Below the pieces are notes generated by a model. The model searched no databases. It worked only from the letters and a program-made list of their open reading frames with translations, and had not been told where the DNA came from. DNA of 64,000 nt, from the NCBI GenBank assembly GCA_016748015.1, contig JAAOMT010000648.1, forward strand, positions 172,659 to 236,658, in the 5' to 3' direction. This DNA is from Geosiphon pyriformis (Eukaryota; Glomeromycota; Glomeromycetes; Archaeosporales; Geosiphonaceae). Position numbers and translations under genes: made by a program. Each line of letters begins with the position of its first letter. The first letter of the stretch is position 1. Positions 26,132-36,826 of this stretch are shown in pieces.

Positions 26132-27221
26132 CGATAAAAATGCTGGCAATTCAGGTAATTTTTTTATCATTCTAAAAGCTGATATCTAATCACTTTTATT
26201 GTATTCACAAACGTAAATCCAGCAAGAGATAAACCAATACCTGATTGTAATTTTCTAATTGAATCGAGGAAAAATAATTTTCTTATATATAAAAATCCAA
26301 TAATATAATTTTTTAATCAAAATAAATTTTATTTATAAAATATTGTTTATAAATAAATACCCATTTGTATAAATATTTGGTTAAAATATAAACATTGAAA
26401 TATGCTGTTGCGTATTTTAAGTTTTTTAAAACTACTGCTTTTATTGATAAAAAAACAGAAATTTAAAAGTGTTTTTATAAATAAAATTTACTATTAATTT
26501 TATATTAACTTTTTAAATAAAACAATTTATTATTATTATTATTATTATTATATATTAGTTTTTTGTATAATTAAATTAAAAAATTTTATATAATAACTTC
26601 TTTTTTTTAATAGTTTTTATAAAAGTTAACTTATTTTTAAATATTTTGTATATAAAACCAAAAATAATGTTTTAATTTCTTTAAATTGTAATGTTTTTGT
26701 TAAAATATACTAATAATACATATTAAATAAAATTGTTTTTTTTATAATTTTAGATTAATTCAAATAAATTGTTTAAATATTTGAAATTTTAATAATAAAT
26801 TATGTATTTTATATAAAATATTGTTTTATTTGAAATTATAAAAAATATTTTTTGTTTAAAAACTATAATTTTAATATATTAAAAAATTTTAAATTTATTG
26901 TTTATTGTTAAAATATTTTGTTAATTAATTTTGTTTTATTTTTAAAAAACAAATAAAATTTGTAATAAATAATAAAATTAAAACAAATTTTTGCTTAATA
27001 AATAATTATGAAATACATTAAAAATATATATTTTTTTTACTGTTTTAAAAATATTTTTATAATTTTTTTTTATATAAAGTCAAAAAACATGAAAATTTAA
27101 ATGATTATTAAATTTATAACCAAAACTAAAAAAATTAAAACCATAATTAATATAATTTGAATTAAAAATAATTATATTGTAATTTAATATATTTTAAGAT
27201 TAATAAATTTTTAATTAATAA
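26132..27221. other. AT-rich intergenic stretch with an (ATT)n run
   Basis: Composition falls abruptly to extreme AT after about 26290. An (ATT)n microsatellite lies at about 26527-26552. No coding signal or recognisable element was found. The (ATT)n run is the reverse complement of the (AAT)n tails found on LINE copies here, so it may mark an old minus-strand LINE 3' end. Confidence 0.5.
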
Positions 27222-27622
27222 TGTGGCTGTTATCATCTGGTGTTTTTGATTCCTCTGTGTCCATGGCTCTTTTTAAGGACTTTGTTTTTAATGATTGGTT
27301 TTGCGAGGCTGTTTCCGTCTTTCATGACCCCAAGATTGCTGTTTTGGAGATTGTCAAGTTTATGCACTCTCTTGGTCTTGCTTTCAAGAAGGAAGTCTGG
27401 TCAGTCCATGCTAAGCATCGTGCATATATGGAGAAGAATGGACTGATCACGCTAGATGGTTCAGCCGGCGTCTCGGTTCATGGTTTGGCTTCGAGGTTCT
27501 CTGCAGGAGTAGTTAAGTTACTTGGTATCACTAATGCTTTAGGTGTTCATTTTGGTTTTTGCAAGTCTTGCTTGTTCTTTTTGGGTATAGGTGATTCGGT
27601 GTCAGTTCATATAGCTGCGTAG
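27221..27622 (+). pseudogene. LINE ORF2 C-terminal fragment (133 codons)
   Basis: This open frame looks like a small gene but is the C-terminal tail of LINE ORF2 and ends at the family's native TAG (27620-27622), followed by the same TGTTG sequence as at 8988. It contains no catalytic domain. The apparent ATG at its start coincides with the truncation point. Confidence 0.85.
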
Positions 27623-27775
27623 TGTTGTTTTAATCAGCCCGAGTGGCTGGTCACGTGTAGATAGTGCATGATTTATGCCTAGTTTAGATTGATTCCTTGA
27701 TGTATAGTATTAGGTTGTGTTTGGATCTCACTTGTTAAATATAAAAAATAATAATAATAATAATAATAATAAAAC
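27222..27775 (+). mobile_element. Young 5'-truncated LINE insertion
   Basis: Around 550 bases of normal composition stand in extreme AT DNA. The fragment holds the last 133 codons of ORF2 (27221-27622) without any stop, the family 3' UTR (GAGTGGCTGGTCACGTGTAG onward) and a 3' tail of (AAT)n at 27748-27771. It aligns with the end of the LINE ORF2 at 8988-9400: MEKVGLVCDIG against MEKNGLITLDG, VRLLGLANSFAVSFG against VKLLGITNALGVHFG. Truncation at the 5' end plus a 3' repeat tail is the normal signature of incomplete target-primed reverse transcription. I could not identify a convincing target-site duplication. Confidence 0.88.
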
Positions 27776-28930
27776 TATAATTTTTTTTATTAATTAGAAA
27801 ATTTTTTTTTTTTTAAATATTAATAGGTTGTTTATTTTTATTGTAAAAAAAACAACTAGATAAATATTTTGAAATTTTTTTGTTAATTAAGAATTTATTT
27901 AAGTTTAATTTTAAAAAAAATATTAAAATATTATATTTTTTATCAATATAATATTAAGAAAAACCATCTTAAATAAACAGTTTTTTATTTAATTTTAACA
28001 GATTATAACTTATAATTAAAACTTAATTTAATTTTGTGTTTAAAAATATGTTTAATAAATAAAATTTGTTATTTAAAAAAAATTTAAAATTTAAAGCCAA
28101 TTTATTTAAATATTATATTTGTAGACTAATTATTATATTATTATAATATTTGTTTTAATTAAAAAAGTTTTTATTATTAAAAAAAACTTGATTATTAAAA
28201 AAACTTATTAAGAAATATATTAATAAATAATTAGTTTTAATAAATTATTTAATTATTAATTTTTAAGTTTTACAAATACTTTATAATATTATTGTGTTTG
28301 ATTATTTTTATATAGTTGTAACTAAAAGATTTGTTTTTAGAAATTGGTTTAAAAAGACTTTATTAATGTTTATTTACAGAAAAGATTTATACATAAATTG
28401 TTGATAAATTTTGGTTTTATGACTGGTTTGCAGTTTATTTTTATAGAATTTCAAAACTATTGGTATATTAATGTTAAATATTATGTAATAAAGTTTTGAT
28501 TGATCTGAATAATTATATATAGTTAAGACACCTATTTTAAAGCATTTTATTTGCTAAATTATAGTAAATAGTAATTATTAATAAATTTTAAAAAAAATAA
28601 TTGAGTTAAAAAATTAAAATTCTAATTGTTAATTTTTTTCATTTTTTGTGTTACTTTCAATGATTCTGAGTTTGGAAAATTAAAAAAGTTTGAAATTATG
28701 CTTTTGTTTTTTTAAAAAAATTATAAACTGATCAATTGATTTTATAAAAGTTTAACTGTAAATAATAAATTTTAATAAATGATTACTTAAATAATTTAGT
28801 TAAATAGTCAATAAAAAAGACTTTAAAAAAATTAAAATTATAATAGATGAATGATATATTAACAACCAAAAATTACATAGAACTTATCAAAAAAAGTTAA
28901 AAGGTTATCATTATTTTTTATATTCAAAAT
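27776..28930. other. AT-rich stretch, nothing recognised
   Basis: No reading frame, repeat boundary or RNA gene is apparent. Composition returns to island values at about 28930. Confidence 0.5.
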
Positions 28931-29706
28931 GTAAAAAATGATCATTGCTTGCTCCGTTTGGTGCAAGACTTATCTGATTACAATTTTAAGATATTCATGA
29001 CAAATTATTTTCACTTTCGAACCATTATTTGTTGAAATAAAAATATCATATACGATGATATTTTAAATTATTCATGATCTTTATTTGAAAATGGTTTCTT
29101 TAAGTAATCTCTAAAATAATATATAATAATATTCTCAAATCTTTTATTTATAAAAATTTTTTAGTATTTAAACAAAAGGATTAATAACAGAATGTTCGTA
29201 TTCCAGTTTTTTGAATTAAAATCAATTGCACAAACCACTTTTACAAAAAGAATTCCTTTACCTTTATTGATTTGAGAGATAAAAAAGTTATTACTCGAGC
29301 AATTTCTAGTCGAATGAAATTTTAAAAATTGGCTCAATCGCCTTAATGACATTAGGGATTCTTTTGGGCTAGTCAATACGTGCCTGTGAAAAACGGTGCT
29401 GACGCCACGAGGATTAAATGATATGTGAAGCCCAAAACTTCCAAATATGAAAATGCGTGAATTTTATGCAGCCATATCTCAAAAGCTGATTTCCATTTGG
29501 TTTTGTGAATGCAGTTCAATTGAAGCAAAAGAAAAAAAAGCAATAATCGACAATTCATAAAACAATCAATATCCCAACTTGAAAAGTTTATGCTCAATTA
29601 GGAAGACAAGCTATTAAATATTACCTCAATTTTCTCTTATAAAGACAGCAAACAAAATTTTATTTTTTCACTTAAATCTTGGATACCGTAAATTATTTCA
29701 AAAGCT
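28931..29706. other. Gene-island flank without a gene
   Basis: Composition is like the gene islands, but frames on both strands are short and lack family features. Minus-strand frames at 29161-29597 are cysteine/phenylalanine-rich and unconvincing. It may hold the promoter of the gene starting at 29707. Confidence 0.4.
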
Positions 29707-30324
29707 ATGAACCATCACAAATTTCAAAATCGCGATCGTCGTGCCTATTCTACAATTTTTTCTTCGGAAATCGAGGCTCCTCTCAAACGATCAATTCCAG
29801 TGGATCGACGACGGAAATCAATTTCAACCTTAACTACAATTATACGCGATTCTGCAATTTCAATGCATTGGGAAGATATGGGATATCATGATGACGATGA
29901 CAATGATGATGATGATGATGATGATGACAATGACAATTATGTCGATAATGACGATGAGGACACTGATAACACAGAAAATGATCTAAGATTAACAAAAAAA
30001 ACACCAGCACCACCACAATTAATCACTGGAGGAAAACGCCCTACAAAGATTACATCATCTTCAAATCACAACCGCCACTCGTGGGTTTTGTCCTCGAGTA
30101 CCCAAAAAATGTGGGAGTCGGTTAAAAGGCCAATAGAAAATTGTCATGTGGTTAACCAACATCAAAGATCATCTTATTCTTTTCAATCAAACATTTCATC
30201 ATCGGCCTTTGTTAAAATAGTGAAGGCTGGGACTGCAATTAAACAATTCATGGGAGTTGGAAATCAACGAAAAAGGAACACCGAAGCTCATCATCAGACA
30301 GGCCAAACTAATCCCTTCGAGTGA
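29707..30324 (+). CDS. Hypothetical protein with Asp/Asn-rich tract
   Basis: A single-exon frame of 205 codons from ATG 29707-29709. An Arg/Ser-rich N-terminus is followed at about residues 60-95 by an almost continuous Asp/Asn run encoded by GAT/GAC/AAT repeats (29889-29970). A Ser/His/Gln-rich basic remainder follows. No catalytic motif, signal peptide or membrane segment is visible. The protein is probably disordered. I recognise no family. It is convergent with ATP17. Absence of stops and island composition favour a real gene, but the trinucleotide tract alone can keep a frame open, so confidence is limited. Confidence 0.5.
   Translation: MNHHKFQNRDRRAYSTIFSSEIEAPLKRSIPVDRRRKSISTLTTIIRDSAISMHWEDMGYHDDDDNDDDDDDDDNDNYVDNDDEDTDNTENDLRLTKKTPAPPQLITGGKRPTKITSSSNHNRHSWVLSSSTQKMWESVKRPIENCHVVNQHQRSSYSFQSNISSSAFVKIVKAGTAIKQFMGVGNQRKRNTEAHHQTGQTNPFE
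29889..29970 (+). repeat. (GAT/GAC)n trinucleotide tract
   Basis: Near-perfect GATGAC-type repeats encode the acidic run of the hypothetical protein at 29707-30324. The tract is prone to length variation. Confidence 0.7.
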
Positions 30325-30631
30325 TCTTAAACGGGTGATAATAAAATTGTTGGTAGAAAAAATAATGAATTTCCCTTTGAATTCAAATTGTTTGATCCTC
30401 CTTTTTATAAATACTTGATCATAGAGTTATTGTAAATGGAATTTACAAGGGGGTTTTCAAAAAAAACCGCCATAAAAATGATTTTTCTTGTAATCAAGAA
30501 ACGAGAATAGTTACGAAAATCTTTATAGTTTATAATTGCTGAAACGACTGAAATTTTCATAATATAAGAACTATATTGAGAGACCTCAAATCTTTAGGAA
30601 GTTAAACTGTTCCAATCACAATCTTGTGTGT

Positions 30632-30943
30632 TTAATGATGTTTTCTGTTTTTATGAAACTTTAAATGTGTTTGATACTTGAGGTAATAACCGATACCACC
30701 GAACCCCAGGATGGCATGTAAAATTGGGATGGGAGAGTTGGTCTCGATGTATCTCCTGTAATATCTTTCCAAAAAGCCTTTAGGTGGTCGGATGACTATC
30801 GGTCCTTTTGGCACCTTTTTGTAAAATTCAATCAAACGATTAAATTTTACAGCTTCTTTTGCCGAACCTCCTACCCGTTTAAGCGATAAGGGAGGCGGTA
30901 CGGGGACTTTGGTTGACAGACGTCGAACTTGATTGAAACTCAT
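30632..30943 (-). CDS. ATP17: Mitochondrial ATP synthase subunit f
   Basis: An intronless gene of 103 residues starts at ATG 30941-30943. The frame is open further upstream (to a GTG), but the leader-like MSFNQVRRLSTK start fits a mitochondrial protein. It shows the subunit f layout: an N-terminal presequence, then the FNRLIEFYKKVPKGP block, a basic ERYYRRYI segment, one membrane helix (PILHAILGFGGIGYYL) and a His/Lys-rich end (HLKFHKNRKHH). Subunit f belongs to the membrane Fo sector and helps dimerise the enzyme in the inner membrane. Length matches the yeast Atp17 family. It is divergent from the MGR3-like gene across a short shared promoter. Confidence 0.85.
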   Translation of the reverse strand: MSFNQVRRLSTKVPVPPPLSLKRVGGSAKEAVKFNRLIEFYKKVPKGPIVIRPPKGFLERYYRRYIETNSPIPILHAILGFGGIGYYLKYQTHLKFHKNRKHH

Positions 30944-31152
30944 TTTAAGGAAGAGGTCTAGCGGTTGTGAAAGATAACGCAAAAATTGATCCACCCAGTA
31001 AATAGATAATTTATTCTTGTGTGACTTGACCTCACTATGTATCCTCTGACCTTTTATCCGATTGGTTGTTTTGAGACTTCTACTGTAAGATAATCAAGCA
31101 CTATAAATACCCGTCATTTGTGTCTGTTGCATTCATTGTTGCTTCGGTTTTG
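30944..31152. promoter_or_regulatory. Bidirectional promoter, ATP17 / MGR3-like gene
   Basis: 209 bases separate two divergent start codons, both for predicted mitochondrial inner-membrane proteins. A TATAAATA-like sequence (31100-31106, CTATAAATAC) lies about 50 bases before the plus-strand ATG. Confidence 0.5.
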
Positions 31153-33398
31153 ATGGCTTTCGTGACTGGGTCATTGTCAAGGCCTTTGTCGAGACAATTC
31201 TCATTACGCGTGGCCTTATTATCTTGTCCTTTTTCGTCTTACACTTATAAACCCGGTTTTCAAGTTACAGTTTTTCGTTGTCTTAATTTTCAGCAAAAGT
31301 GGGCATTAAGAGCTGGAAGTTCAAAGCTTAACAGAGAGACCTTGCAAAGTCGTGTCTATTCGACTGAAAATCAGAATCTTAAACTTTTGGCGGAAAATGA
31401 AACAAATGAAACAAATGAAAGCTTGGATTCTGAGAAGCAACCAGAGATTGCCGATAAAGAACGGTCTTTTAATTCAGAGGAAGCTACTCAACATGACCAA
31501 CCTCTGGAACAAGATATTCTGTTATCACCACAGGATCTAAGCCCCAAAGTTTCTTCGAATGAAAATTCAGTTTTACATACATCTTCAAATCCAGTTGTTG
31601 ATAAAAAGGCTCAATTTGTGCAGTCCCCTTCTGATAGCGCCAGTTTATCCTTGTATGTAGACGAGTTAAACGAAAAAAAGACGAATACTAATATTCCTCA
31701 AGTCGAAGAAAACTTCAAGGAAGCTCAAGTTTCCCAGTCGGAAGAAAATTTTACGGGAAAAAAAGCACAAATAGTCCAGCCTGAAGACAATTATATTGAT
31801 GAAGAAGCTCAAACTCCGGAATCTCTGGAAAATATTCCAGTTAAAGAAACTCGAACTATCCAGCTTAAAGATAATTTTATGGATAAAGAAGTTCAAATTG
31901 ATCAGCCTGATTTGAGTAAAAGGACTTTATACGTGCAACCTGAGCAGAGCTTTATGCAAAAAAAAGCTCAAACTCAAACTTTTTCGGAGGAACAAGTCAT
32001 TGGGAAAACTGGCCAATTAGCAGCCGAAGCTAAAAATGAGTCTCAAATAAATCTCGGAAAAGCATCTCAAACTACAAGTGGATGGCAGAAAAATAAATTT
32101 TTCCAGAAAAACGGTCTTGGTACAAACACCAAAAAAATAACCTGGTCACCCCTGGTTGCCATTCTTTCAATTTTAGGAATTTCTGGTTTAGGGCTTTCTT
32201 CTTTAACATTATACCACAATTATACTTCGAAGGTGCATCAATATCCTGAGGAAATAAAAAAAAACTTACGACAAGGGCTTTATTATCAAAACTATAAGAA
32301 AGATCCGAATTTAGCCGTAGATTATTTTAAAAGAGCTCTTACTGAGGCCTTGAATTCTTCAGAGTTGGATAATTCTTCACCCCAAGTGACAGGAATTATG
32401 ATTCATTTGGGGGGTTTATATGAAGATTTGGGAAGAACACGTGATGCAATAGATGTTCTTTCAATGGCATATGATGCTATTGTCACACCAAATAATGTAT
32501 CTATTAAACTGGACGGTGACAATCGAATAAAATCAATTGGAATCGCTCAGAAATTAGGTGATTTACATCTGAGTTTGAAGCAAGATGATCTGGCCGAAAA
32601 ATATTACGGATGGTCAGTTGGGCAATTGTTAACCGCGCAATCTGAAGGAATTCAAGTAAACATAGGAAGTAATGGGGAAACTGGGATTTTTGGAGGAGGG
32701 CTGTTTCAAAATCAATTTGACATGAAAGAGTTGCCATCATGGATGACGTCAACAGATCTAGGTTCTTCTCTTGAAGCCTTAGCATCCTTTTACTCTTCAC
32801 GGCACAAATATACGTAAGTTGGTTGATATGAATTTAATAATTTATTTATTATTGCTTCATCTTCCAACCAATTTCATCAAAGCACATACTAATGACCTTT
32901 TCTATGGTGACTAGACATGCACTTCCTTTGTATATACGTGCGTTATCATTAATAGACACCAATGAATCTCCATGCCATTCTGCGGTCCTGATGAATAATA
33001 TATCTGAAGTGTTTACAGGTATGGGAGACTTGGAACTGGCTCAAGGCTGGGCTGAACGTGGGTTGAAAGTCACCCAACAAAAAGCACACTTGCAAAAGAA
33101 AAACTCTAGAGAATGCTCCGAGACTTGTGGAGTCTTATTATTCAATTTGGGAATGATAGCCGAAGTAAGTACGATTTGTCAAATTAAGGGAGGATATATT
33201 CATCACTAATACCCTTCGCATTTGTTCATATGATAGTTATCAGGTGATTTAACCCGAGCCAGCGAATTTTATGAAAAATCCCTTGTACACGCCAAAAATA
33301 TTGGTTTCGATGATTGTGTAGTAGAAGCTGATAGTGCATTGCAAAGAATAAATGGTGGATTGAACAATTCCGTGGATGTCGTATCGAATCGACGTTAA
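31153..33398 (+). CDS. MGR3: Mitochondrial TPR protein, Mgr3-like
   Basis: Three exons (31153-32813, 32915-33164, 33237-33398) give 690 residues. I start at ATG 31153, because an upstream GTG would only extend the frame. Residues 1-75 are Arg/Ser-rich without acids, a mitochondrial presequence. Residues about 60-330 are low complexity and contain degenerate repeats of a roughly 20-residue unit around KAQ...QPE.NF. One membrane helix follows at about 333-355 (LVAILSILGISGLGL). The C-terminal half has TPR helices (NYKKDPNLAVDYFKRAL, IHLGGLYEDLGRTRDAIDVL, LPLYIRALSLID, DLTRASEFYEKSLVHA). This layout fits fungal Mgr3, which with Mgr1 delivers substrates to the i-AAA protease in the inner membrane. 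Orthology is inferred from layout and short motifs. Confidence 0.7.
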
Positions 33399-33730
33399 TA
33401 TTAATTTTGAGAGGAAAGGCTACGTCTTTCGTCGCTGATTGTATAAAAATTTATTTCATTTAATAATCTTATAAATGTATATAAAAGTCTGAAAACTCCC
33501 ATTTTCTGCAAATTTCAAAAAATAGAGGACTAAAAAAATAAATTAAAGCCAAATTTTATGATAGTTACAATCCTACTCGGGATCCTTAACAAAAAATCAA
33601 AATATGATGTCAGAATTTGTGATCCTGAGCGTGGCCAAACTTAATTGGTCATAAAGAATCCCAGTGGTTCAAATCAAATAGTAAAATTCAAAGGTTTCCT
33701 TGAACCAGATAAATCAAAAACAAGTTAAGC

Positions 33731-34613
33731 ATGGAACTAAATTCCGAAGCTCCTCCCGAAATCTTGCATGTAGTCAAATATTTGCGCTCTAGTACAGCTG
33801 GCATCAAATTGCGACAAGGAGTATATAATGGAAAAAGGGTGGAATATTTTAAAGGTAAACCAAATGTAAGGGAACAATGTGTCAGTACTTGGCAAACAAG
33901 AAATCTCTTACACACTCTTAACTAAATTTTCAGGCAAATCAGCAATAAAAGCCCTTCTCAAAGAATCATATACAAAGCTCAAAAATGTGCCAAAAGTAAC
34001 TGATGCCGAAGCTGCCTCAAAAGTATTACAAGAAATTCTTCCCCATGCGTTATTCTTGCGAGTCGATCGTGCAAACAATGATTCTACATCGCAACGTAAC
34101 GCTCCCAAGATTCTCCAAGTCTCCCATACCCAAATGTTCTCGGACGACCAATATTATGTGTGGTTTTATGAAGGATCGCAGATATGGAACTACCTCGGCG
34201 GCGTTGGTTTAATAGCAGTAGTTTTTGCCGCTGTGATGTTTCCACTTTGGCCCGCTATACTTCGTGATATCGTCTGGTATTTGGCGGTAGCGATACTATG
34301 TTTATTCGGAGTGCTAATTATCATATCGGTGATTCGACTGATCTTATTCATTATAACCATGATAATTGCTCCACCTGGAATCTGGATCTTTCCGAATTTG
34401 TTTGAGGATGTTGGTTTTATTGATAGCTTCTTGCCATTGTGGGATTGGGAGGTGGCAAGGAAGAAGGAAAAGGTTGAGGAAGAAGATGAAAATCTTAGAT
34501 CAAATGGTGTGGATGACCTTAGCGGTGATAGCAAAGATCGCAGAACGACTGTGCAGGATGTTGATGATGAACTGGGCGAAGAAAAGTCAGGTGATGATAA
34601 AAAAGACGATTAA
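33731..34613 (+). CDS. SEC62: ER translocation protein Sec62
   Basis: Two exons (33731-33854, 33934-34613) give 267 residues. The N-terminal cytosolic domain contains KYLRSSTAGIKLRQGVYNGK and VEYFKGKSAIKAL, typical of Sec62. YVWFYEGSQIWNYLGG leads into a first membrane helix (VGLIAVVFAAVMFPLWP) and a longer hydrophobic stretch (YLAVAILCLFGVLIIISVIR) followed by PPGIWIFPNLF. The C-terminus is highly charged. Sec62 works with Sec63 and the Sec61 channel in post-translational import of secretory proteins into the ER. The start is fixed by the 5' exon with a phase-1 intron of 79 bases. There are no odd features. Confidence 0.93.
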
Positions 34614-35467
34614 TCGGTCTTTTTCCTGGCCTTGATTTCCTTGTCATTTTGGAGGGTCCCATTGATAATATCGTTAAGCTATAGCTTTCTCATTCAATTT
34701 TTATGCATACCTTTCGTAAATTATATGCTGAAAATTACTTTTTATTCTTGGAAAATTTGGGTTCATACTTTCTTGGATCGGTCTTATGAACAATATTGCA
34801 AACATATTTCAATAAGTGTAGCTGGAAATAAAATAAGTTCCTCTAAAGGTTCCAAATACCAACACTTGAGTTGGTTCTTTTTATTATACATGAAATCCAA
34901 TCTCAGCTTCGAGGTCTAGATAATTGATCTTTCTCTTTTTTACCCATGTCAATGATTCCTTTTAATGTTAACAAATAATTAGGGTAGTTAATTTATTGTA
35001 AAGAGGAGCTCGAGTAGTTTTGGTCGTCTGTTTCACGTGTAATATGGCATGACCTTTACCTACTAATTGAGCGACCAAGAAATTACTATGCATAACTCCA
35101 ACTATTTTTGATATAAAAAGACAGGAGTATCTTTCTGGGGAGGCTAAGAAACGAATTTTCATTCTTAGTTACCTTTACGCACTAAAAATTAATAAGGCTA
35201 GCTATGCACGGTTATAAGAAAGGGATTTTTTCATCGTGACATTTCGGATGAAACTTTGCATAATCTTGAAGCAAAGCATTTTCAAATAAACTCATTTCGT
35301 TTATAAGCACATTTCAATTTGTAAACTGAGATGCTTAAGTAAAATCAATACCTGGTAAAAAGCTGCAACTCTAATCTTATAGAAATTTGCCCTGTTTGGG
35401 TTAGCTTTGTTCATCTGAAATTCTGACTGAAATTTAAGCCTTTCACAAAATCACTGTCTTTGAGAAA
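34614..35467. other. Intergenic region, SEC62 to MTR3
   Basis: About 850 bases of island composition with no convincing gene. Short frames at 34632-34919 (plus) and 34968-35162 (minus) lack family features. It should contain the SEC62 3' UTR and the MTR3 promoter. Confidence 0.5.
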
Positions 35468-36613
35468 ATGGATAGGAGACGTATTCCAGGTCCTGAAACA
35501 AGTGTCGCTCCAATAATCAAAAGGGCTGAGGCTGACGAGGTCCCTGAGACGGCTGCAGTCAACAACTTAGGCAAACGTCATGATGGGAGAAATTTGGAGG
35601 ATATTAGGCCAATTTGTAAGCTTAACCTTGGAAAATAGACTTCATTCTAGATTTCCAATCCCGTTAAACAGTCCATTTTCTATTTTAGACCTGAGAACTG
35701 GTCTCATAACACAAGCCAACGGATCCGCATATATAGAGCTTAGGGAGACGAAAATTGCGTGTGCTGTGTAAGCGAGTCCCATCACTTTTTTCTTCAATAT
35801 CTTTAATCTATTTACTGTTCTCATACAAAATTTATAGATATGGGCCTCGACAAACAAAAGTTCCCGCATTCAGTGGAAAGGGGAGTCTAAATTGTGACTT
35901 AACATTCGCGTCATTTTCTTGTGCTAAACGTCGAACGAATTATCGTGTAGGTTGGAAATGATGCATAAAACCAAGAACATCTTTCTTCCCAAAAGCCTAA
36001 AAATGACGTTTTTTTTCATAGGATCCACAAGCGAAAGAATTCTCCCAGCTCCTTTTTGAAGCGCTTGCACCCTCAATTAGACTAGACCTTTTACCAAAAG
36101 CTACTATTGATGTCTACGTCTCGGTATTACAAAATGATGGGACAGCCTCATGTCTCGCAGCTGCCATTACTTGTGCTTCAATGGCATTGACAGATGCTGG
36201 AATTGAAATGTTGGATCAAGTGGCTGCCTGTTCAGCGGTATTGTTAATGAGTTGAACTTACATTTAATAATCGCCTGTTATTAATTATATCTATATTTTT
36301 CAATAGTCTTATATCAATGGGGAAATATTTATTGATGCGAATTTTTTCGAAGAACAACGCGAGTCCGCCTCTATTGTAATGGCGTATATGCCTTCTCTGA
36401 ACGAAGTAACACATCTTCTACAATTGGGTGAGGTAGATGTTGGGCTTACAACACAGGTGAGAATATGAATATCACCCAGGCAGTTATTTGTCTTAACTTT
36501 GATTTTCATCCAATGTTTCAATAATATTTTAGGCTATTCAACAATGTACAGATGTATGCTCCAAGATATACTCGGTAATGAAATACAGTCTACGAGAATA
36601 TACCAAAAAATAA
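35468..36613 (+). CDS. MTR3: Exosome complex component Mtr3 (RNase PH fold)
   Basis: Six exons (35468-35615, 35689-35767, 35838-35946, 36022-36237, 36307-36456, 36533-36613) give 260 residues. The start MDRRRIPGPE followed by KRHDGRNLEDIRPI is typical of Mtr3/EXOSC6. RNase PH-fold blocks are present: TGLITQANGSAYIEL, KIACAVYGPRQ, LTFASFSCAKRR, LFEALAPSIRLDLLPK, SVLQNDGTASCLAAAITCAS, and a C-terminal VDVGLTTQAIQQC. Mtr3 is a non-catalytic subunit of the nine-subunit RNA exosome ring, pairing with Rrp42-type partners, and acts in nuclear and cytoplasmic RNA processing and decay. The other exosome PH-type subunits are alternatives, but the N-terminus favours Mtr3. It is convergent with HMG-CoA lyase, 213 bases away. 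Confidence 0.87.
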
Positions 36614-36826
36614 ATGAAAAGGGAGCATGCTGGTTAACAAAGGTAATATCTATGGTAAACGGGATTGCATTAGGAGGCAAAGGCATAGAAGGATTAAATA
36701 AGGTTTTTAGTGGTACTATAAACAAACTCGTCTTTCTCAAACATGTGAAAGAAAAGAATAGAAATTAAGTTGTTGATTGTTTTTTGTGAAGGCAATATTT
36801 GGCAAATGAAAACGAAATCTTTTTGT

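Noticed and set aside
27221-27622. A 133-codon open frame that looks like a small host gene
   Set aside because: It aligns with the ORF2 C-terminus of the LINE at 8988-9400 and is followed by the LINE 3' UTR and (AAT)n tail.
29161-29597. Two minus-strand frames upstream of the acidic protein
   Set aside because: Short, cysteine/phenylalanine-rich, with no splice-linked continuation or motif.
30944-30994. Longer N-terminus for ATP synthase subunit f
   Set aside because: The extension starts at GTG, and the downstream ATG at 30943 gives the family's usual length and leader.
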